From an uncultured Sulfurovum sp. (GTDB lineage: Bacteria; Campylobacterota; Campylobacteria; Campylobacterales; Sulfurovaceae): DNA of 15,654 nt. The notes beneath the pieces are model-generated. The model searched no databases and was not told the origin of the DNA. It was given only the letters and a program-made list of their open reading frames with translations. The stretch covers positions 1 to 15,654 of the forward strand of contig CACVAR010000337.1 in assembly GCA_902727905.1 (NCBI GenBank). The letters run 5' to 3'. A program made the translations under genes and the position numbers. Shown in pieces: positions 1-7,125 of the stretch. Within the stretch, counting starts at the first letter, position 1; every line of letters begins with the position of its first letter.

Positions 1-108
1 CAGATACTCAAACAGAAATATCGTAATCGTCGTAAACGATATAACTTAAGAGTGAATCTCATTTGTGGGTTAATCAATTTTGATAGGAATATGATGATTT
101 TAAATTGA
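1..108 (+). CDS. IS5-family transposase, C-terminal fragment
   Basis: An open frame starts at base 1 and gives 35 codons before a TGA at 106-108. It ends with the basic stretch KYRNRRKRYNLRVNLICGLI followed by NFDRN. A stretch of the form YRNRR-R-NLR-LI-GI-NF is typical of the last residues of DDE transposases of the IS5 family (DDE_Tnp_4 type). The DDE transposase cuts and joins the IS ends; the catalytic residues lie upstream, outside the window. The stop codon overlaps the terminal inverted repeat by one base, as is usual in compact IS elements. The gene is partial only because the window begins inside it. Confidence 0.8.
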   Translation, partial: QILKQKYRNRRKRYNLRVNLICGLINFDRNMMILN

Positions 109-125
109 GTTTTGCAAGAAGTCTA
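108..125. repeat. IS terminal inverted repeat, left copy
   Basis: Read on the minus strand this is TAGACTTCTTGCAAAACT. The right-hand IS end at 15531-15548 reads TAGACATCTTGCAAAACT on the plus strand, one mismatch in 18. The outer TA may be target-site sequence rather than IS, since TA or TNA duplications are known for parts of the IS5 family. Confidence 0.8.
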
Positions 126-322
126 ATAAAACAATTGATTGGGATAATGTAGCTGAGGGGTATGAGTTTTAGTGAATAATTTATGGATTTTAAAAAGACT
201 TTTTTCTTAGATTGACTCAACTTGTATTTTTTCAGTAATAATGGTGAGTTTTACTGAAATATATTGAAAGGTTTTGGTATGTCATCTAGCCAAAATAAAA
301 TACTTTTAAGGAGTTATGCAAG

Positions 323-370
323 ATGAAGGGGGTTATCTCTTTTTTTGTTATATTTATATCAGATAAATAG
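323..370 (+). CDS. Possible 15-aa hydrophobic micro-ORF
   Basis: An unusually good Shine-Dalgarno AAGGAG at 308-313 lies 9 bases before the ATG at 323. The 15-codon frame MKGVISFFVIFISDK stops at TAG (368-370). The middle is hydrophobic, as in a tiny membrane peptide or a leader peptide ahead of the ATPase gene. A second ATG at 316 in another frame would give a 16-aa peptide but sits only 2 bases from the AAGGAG. There is no conservation evidence, and short frames in AT-rich DNA often arise by chance, so this is a weak call made mainly because of the ribosome binding site. Confidence 0.2.
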   Translation: MKGVISFFVIFISDK

Positions 371-437
371 TACTTTTTTGATAAATGTTATTTTATATAT
401 AGATATTTATCTAAATATGTGATATTATTTGATAAAT
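361..437. promoter_or_regulatory. Cluster of GATAAAT boxes upstream of the ATPase gene
   Basis: Four copies of (A/T)GATAAAT occur in 77 bases: direct at 361-368, 379-386 and 430-437, and inverted (ATTTATCT) at 405-412. The inverted copy is also one arm of an imperfect palindrome, AGATA-TT-TATCT, at 401-412. A possible promoter overlaps them: -35-like TTGATA at 378-383 and -10-like TAGATA at 400-405 (16-bp spacer). The spacing from the ATG at 458 suits a repressor or activator site, but no regulator gene is visible and AT-rich DNA makes such matches easier. Confidence 0.35.
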
Positions 438-457
438 AACTATTTATTGGAAGTATT

Positions 458-1942
458 ATGATTGGCAGAAAAAAAGAGTTAAAAGTACTAGGCGAGATAT
501 GTGATAGTAAGGGTAGCTCTTTTGCTGCTGTTTATGGTCGTCGACGTATTGGAAAAACTTATCTAATCAATTATATGTTTAAAGAGCATAGAAAAGAATG
601 TCTATTCTTTAATTATACAGGTATTTCTGAACTTCCAAAAGTAATTCAAATAGAAAACTTTATTGATAGAATCTATGAGTGGTTTAGGGTGAAGCCTACA
701 GAAGTTATTTCTGATTGGAGTGCTGTTTTTAGGTTTTTAAAGTATACGATTGATGATGAAGTAGAAAAGAGAAATCATAAAGAAAAAGTAATTATCTTTT
801 TAGATGAGATACCTTGGATAGACCCCAATAATAAAGATGGGTTTCTTTCTGCTCTTGGTTACTTTTGGAATACTTATTGTGAAGAGCGAGGAAACATTGT
901 TCTTATTATCTGTGGTTCAAATGCTTCTTGGATTAAAAATAGAATATTTGAAGAGTCAACTGGTCCACTTTATAAACGTTTAACGCATAAAATACCGATG
1001 TACCCTTTTAATTTATTTGAGACAAAAGAGTATTTACTAAAAGAGAAGGGTTTTAATTTGGACAATAAGTCCATAATGGAGATTTATATGGTCTTTGGTG
1101 GGGTAGCGAAGTATCTCTCTTATCTTGATGCTAGAGACTCTATTTCTGTTAATATTGATAAGCTTTTCTTTGATACAGAAGGGTTTATGTTTAATGAGTA
1201 CCATGCAGTTTTTCGTTCTTTGTTTATGGAGAGGGCTAATTATCATAAGTCTTTGGTTGAGGCTCTTTGTTTAAAGCCACGAGGCTTATCGGTTACTGAA
1301 CTTTCAAAAGCATTAGATCTACCTGTAGGTGGAAAACTTCTTTCAGCAATTTCAGAACTAGAAGACTCAGGATTTATTCAAGGAATTAGTAAGTTTGGTA
1401 ATAAGAAAAAAGGCATTCGTTATATTGTGAGTGATGCTTATATTTTATTTCATCATAAGTGGATTAAAGAGCTTAGTCGTAATGATGTTGCTAATCTTGA
1501 TGATGGGTACTGGAACTCTGTTGTGGGATCTCAAAAATATGCTCTTTGGACAGGTAGGAGTTTTGAGATGGTGGTGATTACCAATGTCCGAACTTATCTT
1601 AATGCAAGAGGGGCAGGGGGACTTTTTTCAGGTGTTTATTATTGGGAGTCTAAAGCTAAGGAAGAAGGTGAAACAGGTGCTCAAATTGATATGGTGGTTG
1701 AGTATGGTAATGGTATCTATGATATTGTTGAATGTAAGTTCTACAACAAAGAGTATGAGATTTCTAAAGAGTATGCCGACAACATGAAAAATAAGATGGT
1801 GATGTTTAGAAAACATGGCTTGAAGCGAACGCAAAAAGGGGAATTAAAAATGGTTTTTTTAACGACTTATGGTTTAGTACATAATGCAGCCTATAACTCT
1901 TTGAACATCTCTGGTGAGTTGACTATTGATGATTTATTATGA
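458..1942 (+). CDS. ATPase_2/DUF234-type ATPase with PD-(D/E)XK-like nuclease domain
   Basis: A 494-residue cytoplasmic protein of the archaeal-type ATPase family (COG1672-like). The P-loop GRRRIGKT is at residues 27-34 and the Walker B strand with DE is at 111-117 (D116, E117). The stretch IICGSNASWI further on looks like sensor 1. A winged-helix-like middle (PRGLSVTELSKALDLP) leads into a DUF234-type C-terminus. There E370, D411 and E425-C-K427 have the spacing of a PD-(D/E)XK nuclease core: GRSFE, then QIDMVV, then IVECKFY. This suggests an ATP-controlled DNA or RNA nuclease, but the substrate is not known. The start has GGAAG (449-453) just ahead of the ATG, and the next gene overlaps its stop by 4 bases. 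Members of this family are common and mostly uncharacterised; position beside BREX hints at defence, without proof. Confidence 0.85.
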   Translation: MIGRKKELKVLGEICDSKGSSFAAVYGRRRIGKTYLINYMFKEHRKECLFFNYTGISELPKVIQIENFIDRIYEWFRVKPTEVISDWSAVFRFLKYTIDDEVEKRNHKEKVIIFLDEIPWIDPNNKDGFLSALGYFWNTYCEERGNIVLIICGSNASWIKNRIFEESTGPLYKRLTHKIPMYPFNLFETKEYLLKEKGFNLDNKSIMEIYMVFGGVAKYLSYLDARDSISVNIDKLFFDTEGFMFNEYHAVFRSLFMERANYHKSLVEALCLKPRGLSVTELSKALDLPVGGKLLSAISELEDSGFIQGISKFGNKKKGIRYIVSDAYILFHHKWIKELSRNDVANLDDGYWNSVVGSQKYALWTGRSFEMVVITNVRTYLNARGAGGLFSGVYYWESKAKEEGETGAQIDMVVEYGNGIYDIVECKFYNKEYEISKEYADNMKNKMVMFRKHGLKRTQKGELKMVFLTTYGLVHNAAYNSLNISGELTIDDLL

Positions 1943-2373
1943 AATATTCTTATGGTTTTAACCCCAATAACGAGTATGGGCAAGAGATAGCACCAAGTAT
2001 GGAGAACTATAATAGTTCTTTACCTAATCATGAAGATTATCCTAGAAAAGTAATAAGCCAAGGTTTTGGTTTTATGGATCTCTTTAGTTTAGTTATGATA
2101 ATTCCTTTTTGGATTTTTGTTTATAAGTTTTTTTATCTTTTGGTTTTGCCTTTAGTTCCTATATCGGTTTTGGTATTTGAGTTGGTTCGTGAGGTTGCAC
2201 CTTTAAATCAACTTTTTATGTTTGGAGGTTCATTTTTAGCAGCTTATATTTTTTATAAGGGATTGAAGTATCTCTTTAAATCATTATCTTTGATTGAGGG
2301 GACTTTACTCTTTATTGCTCTCTATGGTCTTGCTATATGGGGGTGTCTATTTGTTATTAGGGTATTATCCTAG
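1939..2373 (+). CDS. Small multi-pass membrane protein coupled to the ATPase
   Basis: This 144-residue protein is not recognised. Residues 1-45 are polar and rich in Asn, Tyr, Pro and Glu. The rest is strongly hydrophobic, with likely membrane spans at about 48-66, 67-82, 93-110 and 121-141 (three or four spans, depending on how the first long stretch is divided). There is no signal peptide and no catalytic motif. The ATG overlaps the TGA of the ATPase gene (ATGA), so the two are probably translated together and may act together, for example as a membrane anchor or membrane-damaging partner; that role is inference. No strong ribosome binding site is visible, consistent with translational coupling. 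Confidence 0.7.
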   Translation: MKYSYGFNPNNEYGQEIAPSMENYNSSLPNHEDYPRKVISQGFGFMDLFSLVMIIPFWIFVYKFFYLLVLPLVPISVLVFELVREVAPLNQLFMFGGSFLAAYIFYKGLKYLFKSLSLIEGTLLFIALYGLAIWGCLFVIRVLS

Positions 2374-2624
2374 TAATAAAGCATTGAATGGAACAATATT
2401 AGAGATAGGAAAAGTTGTAGTTATTTTAGAAGTCTAGCGTTAATGCTACTTGACTAGTATCATTAGCTAGTAGGTAGGCTATGTTCTCTTTATAAGGGGA
2501 GAGTTTAGATTTTTTTTTGGTATTGATATTGGCTTTTAAATTTTATCATTTTTTTGTACTAATTAGTGTAGCTATTTCCAAATAAGATACCCCCCCAAGA
2601 GCAGCAACAATTAAATATTCTATT
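2374..2624. other. Convergent spacer between membrane-protein gene and brxL
   Basis: No gene is seen. The plus-strand pair and the minus-strand BREX operon end here facing each other. The part around 2432-2475 is rich in CTAG-type inverted repeats (for example ACTAG and CTAGT around a short loop near 2452-2472) and could fold. A 7-base C run sits at 2590-2596 and a palindrome ACTAATTAGT lies near 2560. No convincing terminator for the minus strand is visible. Confidence 0.5.
2485..2518 (+). terminator. Weak possible terminator for the plus-strand pair
   Basis: In RNA the bases 2485-2502 can form a 7-pair stem (four Watson-Crick pairs and three U-G pairs) around an AUAA loop. A run of nine Ts at 2510-2518 follows, with a 7-base gap between stem and T-run. 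The wobble pairs and the gap make it a poor intrinsic terminator, but it is the best candidate behind the membrane-protein gene. Confidence 0.3.
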
Positions 2625-4646
2625 TTACTCCACCCCAACAGCCTTAAAGACTGCATCAATAGGATCTGAATAAATAATCAATTGAAACTTACTCATTAGT
2701 TCTGGTGGAACCTTTATCATTTGAGCCATATCAAGAGCAGGTATCAATATTTTCTTTGCTCCACTATCACTTGCTATTTGTAAAGCATCAGGTAGGCTTT
2801 CTGTTCCGATTATTGTTCCACCTATACTCATACTTCCAAGAACCACCATTTGAGCTAGTAATGGCTTCTCTAAAACACCAGAACATAATGATAGAAAGAT
2901 AGATAATTCAATATCTTTTGATTTACCAATACCGTTAAGGTCGCTAGCTTTTAGATGATAGTCAAAATCTTTATATTTGGCATTTAATGAAACACGATGT
3001 AGATTTGCTAGAATGTAATTAGTTGCTTCTTTTATCTCTTCTTTTATAGCAGTTCCACTAAATCCTGTTGTATCAAGTTTCCCAGTACCTGCCATTACTT
3101 GCAAGTCTAATCTAAACAAACCTTTATGACCATTGTCTGGATTGTATGAAACAGTATACAATGAACCGTTTGGAAGTTGTCCATCTGGTATAAGTGTATT
3201 TCCACCACTTTCTGGCACAGCTACTCTTATCTCACTGTCATCTTCTATGTCAATATATGAAAAATTAACATCGTAAAACTCCATACCACCTATCTTTTTA
3301 AGTTGTTCTTTTATTCTTCTTCTACCTACAAGTGCATATTCTAGTGCTACCCTTACATCTTCTTTATTATAGATACCATTTGGATGCATAAGCTTAATAA
3401 GACCACTAACAGTTTTTTTGACAGCTCTACTGTCTCTTTGGTTTAAGTCATGACCTAGTTTAAAATACTTATCAATGGCATTAGAGTAGTTCATTTTTTG
3501 AAGTTCTCTCATCCACTCTGCCATAAAGTCCGTTATGAAACCATACTCATTTGTGAAAAACTCTGTTCTCATCTTAGGTATTTCCCACCCTGGAAGATAG
3601 TTATGGAAACGGTCAAAAAATGCTGTATCTATCATCTCTTTTGGAAATGGAGAGAGCAAGTGAGAAGTTTTTATAATGTTCTCTATGCTACCATCTATAT
3701 TTCCAACAAAGACAAATGAAGCCTTGGCTTGTTTTTGTTCTTTACCCCGTGCAAAAGATCCTGACTCCATATAATCTTTCATTATTTGAATACCGTCTTT
3801 ATCTTTAAAGTGAATTCCTGCAACTTCATCAAATGCTACAATATCCCAATTACCAACAAGACCAATGGTTCTACTACTCATATTGTAAAAAAGGTTTGCA
3901 ACAGTTGTTTGACCACCACTCACAAGTATTGAGTTAGGAGAAATCTCTTTATATACAAATGATTTACCTGTTCCACGAGGTCCAAGCTCACACATATTGT
4001 AGTTGTTCTCTACAAATGGGATTAGACGAGCCAACAAGTGCCATTTAGTATTTGTTTCAAAATTAGTTGGTTCCATTCCAGAGCTTCTTATGATTACATC
4101 CATCCACTCATCATTCGTGAACTTAGCTCTTTGCTCTTGAAAGTCTTCCATATCCATATTTGGCATTTGAATAGGTTTTAGGTCTTGTATGTGAAAGGGA
4201 CTGGCACCTTGTGCATTTTCATCATAGTAATATTCAAGAGTAACAATAACCCATATACCACCAGCTAAAAGCTTTTGATACTTTTTTACATACTCAGAAT
4301 CAATGGATATTTTATTAATACCAAGATTAGAAAACTCTGCATCATAACCATCTGTATTATTTAGTTTTACCGTAACTTTGTCTATTACTTTATAACGACC
4401 TTTTTCTTTAATACGAGATTTAATAATTTCTTTCTCGTCTGGTCTTACATAGTTTTTAGCCAGTATGTCTTTAACTTTAGCAACACCCTCAAGTATCTGC
4501 TCTTCATTGTCGGTTGCACAATACATACCAAGTAAATATTCTAAAACATAGATCGGAACATTAGCTCCCTCTTTGATGCTCTTAGTTAAATCTTTTCTTA
4601 CTACTTTACCTATAAACTCTTCATTTAATTTATTATTTAAATCCAT
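2625..4646 (-). CDS. brxL: BrxL, BREX AAA+ protein with Lon-like C-terminal domain
   Basis: A 673-residue protein, close to the usual BrxL length. The AAA+ core has Walker A GPRGTGKS at 222-229, Walker B DIVAFDE at 268-274 and a sensor-like VGN ending at N316. Residues from about 530 to the end follow the fold order of the Lon protease domain (IGGTIIGTESLPDALQIA, then KKILIPALD). The Lon catalytic dyad is not apparent: the lysine position (GGLKEK in Lon) reads ESLPDA, and the serine region reads GIGKSKD. Published work describes BrxL as a DNA-binding multimeric AAA+ assembly needed for phage restriction rather than a simple protease, and this sequence agrees. It starts 10 bases after the pglZ stop with GGGAT as ribosome binding site, and is the last gene of the BREX operon. 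Confidence 0.93.
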   Translation of the reverse strand: MDLNNKLNEEFIGKVVRKDLTKSIKEGANVPIYVLEYLLGMYCATDNEEQILEGVAKVKDILAKNYVRPDEKEIIKSRIKEKGRYKVIDKVTVKLNNTDGYDAEFSNLGINKISIDSEYVKKYQKLLAGGIWVIVTLEYYYDENAQGASPFHIQDLKPIQMPNMDMEDFQEQRAKFTNDEWMDVIIRSSGMEPTNFETNTKWHLLARLIPFVENNYNMCELGPRGTGKSFVYKEISPNSILVSGGQTTVANLFYNMSSRTIGLVGNWDIVAFDEVAGIHFKDKDGIQIMKDYMESGSFARGKEQKQAKASFVFVGNIDGSIENIIKTSHLLSPFPKEMIDTAFFDRFHNYLPGWEIPKMRTEFFTNEYGFITDFMAEWMRELQKMNYSNAIDKYFKLGHDLNQRDSRAVKKTVSGLIKLMHPNGIYNKEDVRVALEYALVGRRRIKEQLKKIGGMEFYDVNFSYIDIEDDSEIRVAVPESGGNTLIPDGQLPNGSLYTVSYNPDNGHKGLFRLDLQVMAGTGKLDTTGFSGTAIKEEIKEATNYILANLHRVSLNAKYKDFDYHLKASDLNGIGKSKDIELSIFLSLCSGVLEKPLLAQMVVLGSMSIGGTIIGTESLPDALQIASDSGAKKILIPALDMAQMIKVPPELMSKFQLIIYSDPIDAVFKAVGVE

Positions 4647-4656
4647 ATTTCAATCC

Positions 4657-7125
4657 CTAAAAATCATCATCAAAATCATTGAAAAATGATAATGCTAACT
4701 TTACTTCAAACTCTTTATATATTGGAGTTTCATTACTGTCATCAAGCACTGTTTTCGTTACAAGCTTAATGTTCTGATTGTTATATTCATTTATATTTTG
4801 CTTAAAAGTTATATCAAATTTTTCTTCTCTGTTTTGATTATACTGTTCCGTAGAGTTAAATGAATGCTTGAACTCATCAGAGAGTATAACACCATCTGCA
4901 CTTTCAAATAATATTTTGAGTGTAATTGGTTTAGTCTTATCATCAACTATCTCAGATTGATAGAGTGACACTTTTACTATATTGGTAGAGATACTTCTCA
5001 TTGGCATAATGTCTACATTTACTTGTTTTATCTCTTTCTTACCTTTACCAATATTAACCTCTATTAATGGTATAACCAATTCTTGTAAAGATGCTCCCCC
5101 ATGTACAAAACGATTACCTGCACCTTGAACTCTTATTTTATTAATAGATTTTGGGATAAGGTATTCATTGTCTCCAGCTATGCCTAAGTTGGCACCACTG
5201 TATTTAGATACACAAGTTGAAGTCTCTAAGTTTTGACCTATGATAAATCTTCTATTTGATTTTACAGCTCCATCACTATTGACTTTACAAAACTCACTGT
5301 CTTGTGTCGCTTGATTAGTATAAAGAAAACCGTGGTCACTGGTGATTAGTATGTTAGAACCATTGAAGTTAGAGATTTGCTTGATGATTTTAATGATGCT
5401 CTCAAATGTGCTTTGAACTGCATCAAATGTTTTTATCTCGTTCTTCTCTCCCATCTTATCAATCTCATCATGGTAGATATACACTACAGAGCATTCTTTT
5501 ACCAATGACCTACCATCATCTCGTTTATATTTTAGAAAATCTTCATAGCCAATAGCCATTGAATTTTTATCATAAGATTTTAATATTTTATTTCTGTTTA
5601 TTGTTCCTGCTGATGATTTTTTATCTACATAGACAATGTCATTTTTATTTTTAATTGATAATTGTTTATGTGGTAAAAGGCTTGCCATTCCAAGTTGTGT
5701 ATAAGAGGGTAATGAACTTAGCATACTACTAATAGTCGCAGAAAACCTATCTTTCTTTTTATTTTCAGCTAAAATCTGTGAAGTTAATTCAACACCACAT
5801 TCATAACGCAAGGCATCAGAAATTATTACAAATACTTTCTTTTTCTTTTGTAAGTATGGTTCAACTTTAGTTGTGTAAAATCTTTGTTGATGTGGCGTTA
5901 TGGTACTTGTAGTATATGTCTCTGCAAACCCTTGCCAATTGTCATTTAACTCTCTTAAATAAGAGTTTAAATAAACATCTTCTATTTTAGAACTTAAAGG
6001 TTTTAGTAGTTCAAGGTGTTCAGCTTTACTTGAATGCATAGAGTAATCTCTATAATACTTATCTGCCTTATACCAATGTGTAGAATACTCATTTATCCCA
6101 TCTTCAAAACTCTTCATTGTAAGCTTTGTATCTTTTATAAAGTCAAAGAGTAATGAAGCACTCAATAATGCTTTATAGATATTTTTATAATTCTCAAACC
6201 AAAATGTATGTTCTCTAATGTTAATAATTTTAGCCATTTCAGTAGCGTTAATACTATCACTACTTAATTTACTAAGTAAGTGAGAGAGTACTACTTGGTC
6301 GCACTTCTCGTAAGTATCACAAGAGATTACTTTTGAAGTATCTATATCTGTAATAATATTGTCAATGTTTAACTCATTACTAATCTCTTGTGAAATTTTC
6401 TCATAACTCTCTTTGTGTCTACTGCTATCCATCCAACTTTTAACAAAAAGTCTTGCATCAGAGTTAAGGGTGCTTTTACTTTTGTCCATTGAATAGTAAA
6501 AATGATTTTGAAAGAGTTTGTGAAGTAGGTCTTTAACACTATCACCATCATAAGTGTATTTAATTTTAATGGCTTTGAAGAACTCATCTGTAAGGCTATA
6601 TTTACTCAGTGTTTCAAAGTGCTTGTCATTAGAGAATACTTTTAACAGTATACTGTCTATGTTGTCGTCACATCCTATGCTTGTAGCCATTATCTTGAGT
6701 GCCAGAGTATCGTTATTCTCTTTATCGCTAAGGGTAGCTTTCAAAGCTTCTAAACGTGTTGGAGCATTAAAAAACTTGTCAAACTTACTTACAAACTCTT
6801 TGAAGTTAACATCAAGACCAATATTTTGTAAAATAAGGCTTGTTTTATCAGCAGAAAACATATGGTTAGCAATGTTCAAATCAAGTAGCCAATTATCTTC
6901 ATCTTGTGGTGCTTTGTTTGGAGAATAGATTAAAAAATTATCATTTGGTTGAAGACTTAATAGCTGTCGTTTTATACCAAACTCATTATTGTCTATTTCA
7001 AGTTTAGTTACAGTATCTAAGTCTATAGCTTCAAACTCATTTTTAAGAGCTTCATTGTCATCATACCAAAATACCAATCTTTGAGTTTGAAAGATTGTTT
7101 TTAATCTTTGTTGTATATCTATCAT
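4657..7125 (-). CDS. pglZ: PglZ, BREX alkaline-phosphatase-fold protein
   Basis: An 822-residue PglZ, near the normal length of type 1 members. The family core starts near residue 430: VFVIISDALRYECG (metal-binding D437), then SLPSYTQLGMASLLPHK at 471-487, YHDEID at 551-556, and ITSDHGFLYT with D597 and H598. These are the metal-site residues of the alkaline-phosphatase superfamily. PglZ is essential in BREX and binds to or works with PglX; its exact substrate in defence is unsettled. The N-terminal 400 residues are helical and variable, as usual. The ATG overlaps the stop of the upstream AlbA-type gene (ATGA), so translation is likely coupled. The frame is intact and no key residue seems lost. 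Confidence 0.95.
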   Translation of the reverse strand: MIDIQQRLKTIFQTQRLVFWYDDNEALKNEFEAIDLDTVTKLEIDNNEFGIKRQLLSLQPNDNFLIYSPNKAPQDEDNWLLDLNIANHMFSADKTSLILQNIGLDVNFKEFVSKFDKFFNAPTRLEALKATLSDKENNDTLALKIMATSIGCDDNIDSILLKVFSNDKHFETLSKYSLTDEFFKAIKIKYTYDGDSVKDLLHKLFQNHFYYSMDKSKSTLNSDARLFVKSWMDSSRHKESYEKISQEISNELNIDNIITDIDTSKVISCDTYEKCDQVVLSHLLSKLSSDSINATEMAKIINIREHTFWFENYKNIYKALLSASLLFDFIKDTKLTMKSFEDGINEYSTHWYKADKYYRDYSMHSSKAEHLELLKPLSSKIEDVYLNSYLRELNDNWQGFAETYTTSTITPHQQRFYTTKVEPYLQKKKKVFVIISDALRYECGVELTSQILAENKKKDRFSATISSMLSSLPSYTQLGMASLLPHKQLSIKNKNDIVYVDKKSSAGTINRNKILKSYDKNSMAIGYEDFLKYKRDDGRSLVKECSVVYIYHDEIDKMGEKNEIKTFDAVQSTFESIIKIIKQISNFNGSNILITSDHGFLYTNQATQDSEFCKVNSDGAVKSNRRFIIGQNLETSTCVSKYSGANLGIAGDNEYLIPKSINKIRVQGAGNRFVHGGASLQELVIPLIEVNIGKGKKEIKQVNVDIMPMRSISTNIVKVSLYQSEIVDDKTKPITLKILFESADGVILSDEFKHSFNSTEQYNQNREEKFDITFKQNINEYNNQNIKLVTKTVLDDSNETPIYKEFEVKLALSFFNDFDDDF

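Larger units (their letters stand above)
1..125 (+). mobile_element. 3' end of an IS5-family insertion sequence
   Basis: This is the right-hand end of an insertion sequence entering the window from the left. It holds the transposase C-terminus (1-108) and the terminal inverted repeat (108-125). The inverted repeat matches, in reverse complement, the IS end at the far right of the window at 17 of 18 positions, so both ends belong to the same or very similar elements. If the TA at 124-125 is target sequence, the element proper ends at 123. IS5-type assignment rests on the transposase ends and the TCTTGCAAAAC-type terminus; the subgroup is not resolved. Confidence 0.8.
126..457. other. Non-coding spacer between IS end and ATPase gene
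   Basis: No gene of normal size is seen in these 332 bases. The stretch holds a 9-bp perfect inverted repeat, TTTCAGTAA at 230-238 and TTACTGAAA at 251-259, with a 12-base loop and no T-run behind it in the plus direction. A related stretch GAGTTTTAGTGAATA near 163 resembles GAGTTTTACTGAAAT near 246. A possible micro-ORF (323-370) and a cluster of GATAAAT boxes (361-437) occupy the right part and are listed separately. Confidence 0.6.

Noticed and set aside
2428..2436. AGAAGTCTA identical to the outer tip of the IS inverted repeat
   Set aside because: Only 9 bases match, and the conserved TTGCAA core and any transposase remnant are absent; chance is sufficient.
2590..2596. Seven-base C run as a phase-variable tract
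   Set aside because: It lies outside any coding frame and too far past brxL to act on a visible gene, so there is no support for phase variation.
6369..6928. Open frames of 72 and 124 codons within pglZ (and similar ones within brxL, brxC, the ATPase and the AlbA-type gene)
   Set aside because: They lie in alternative frames of well-supported genes, have low-complexity compositions and no ribosome binding sites.
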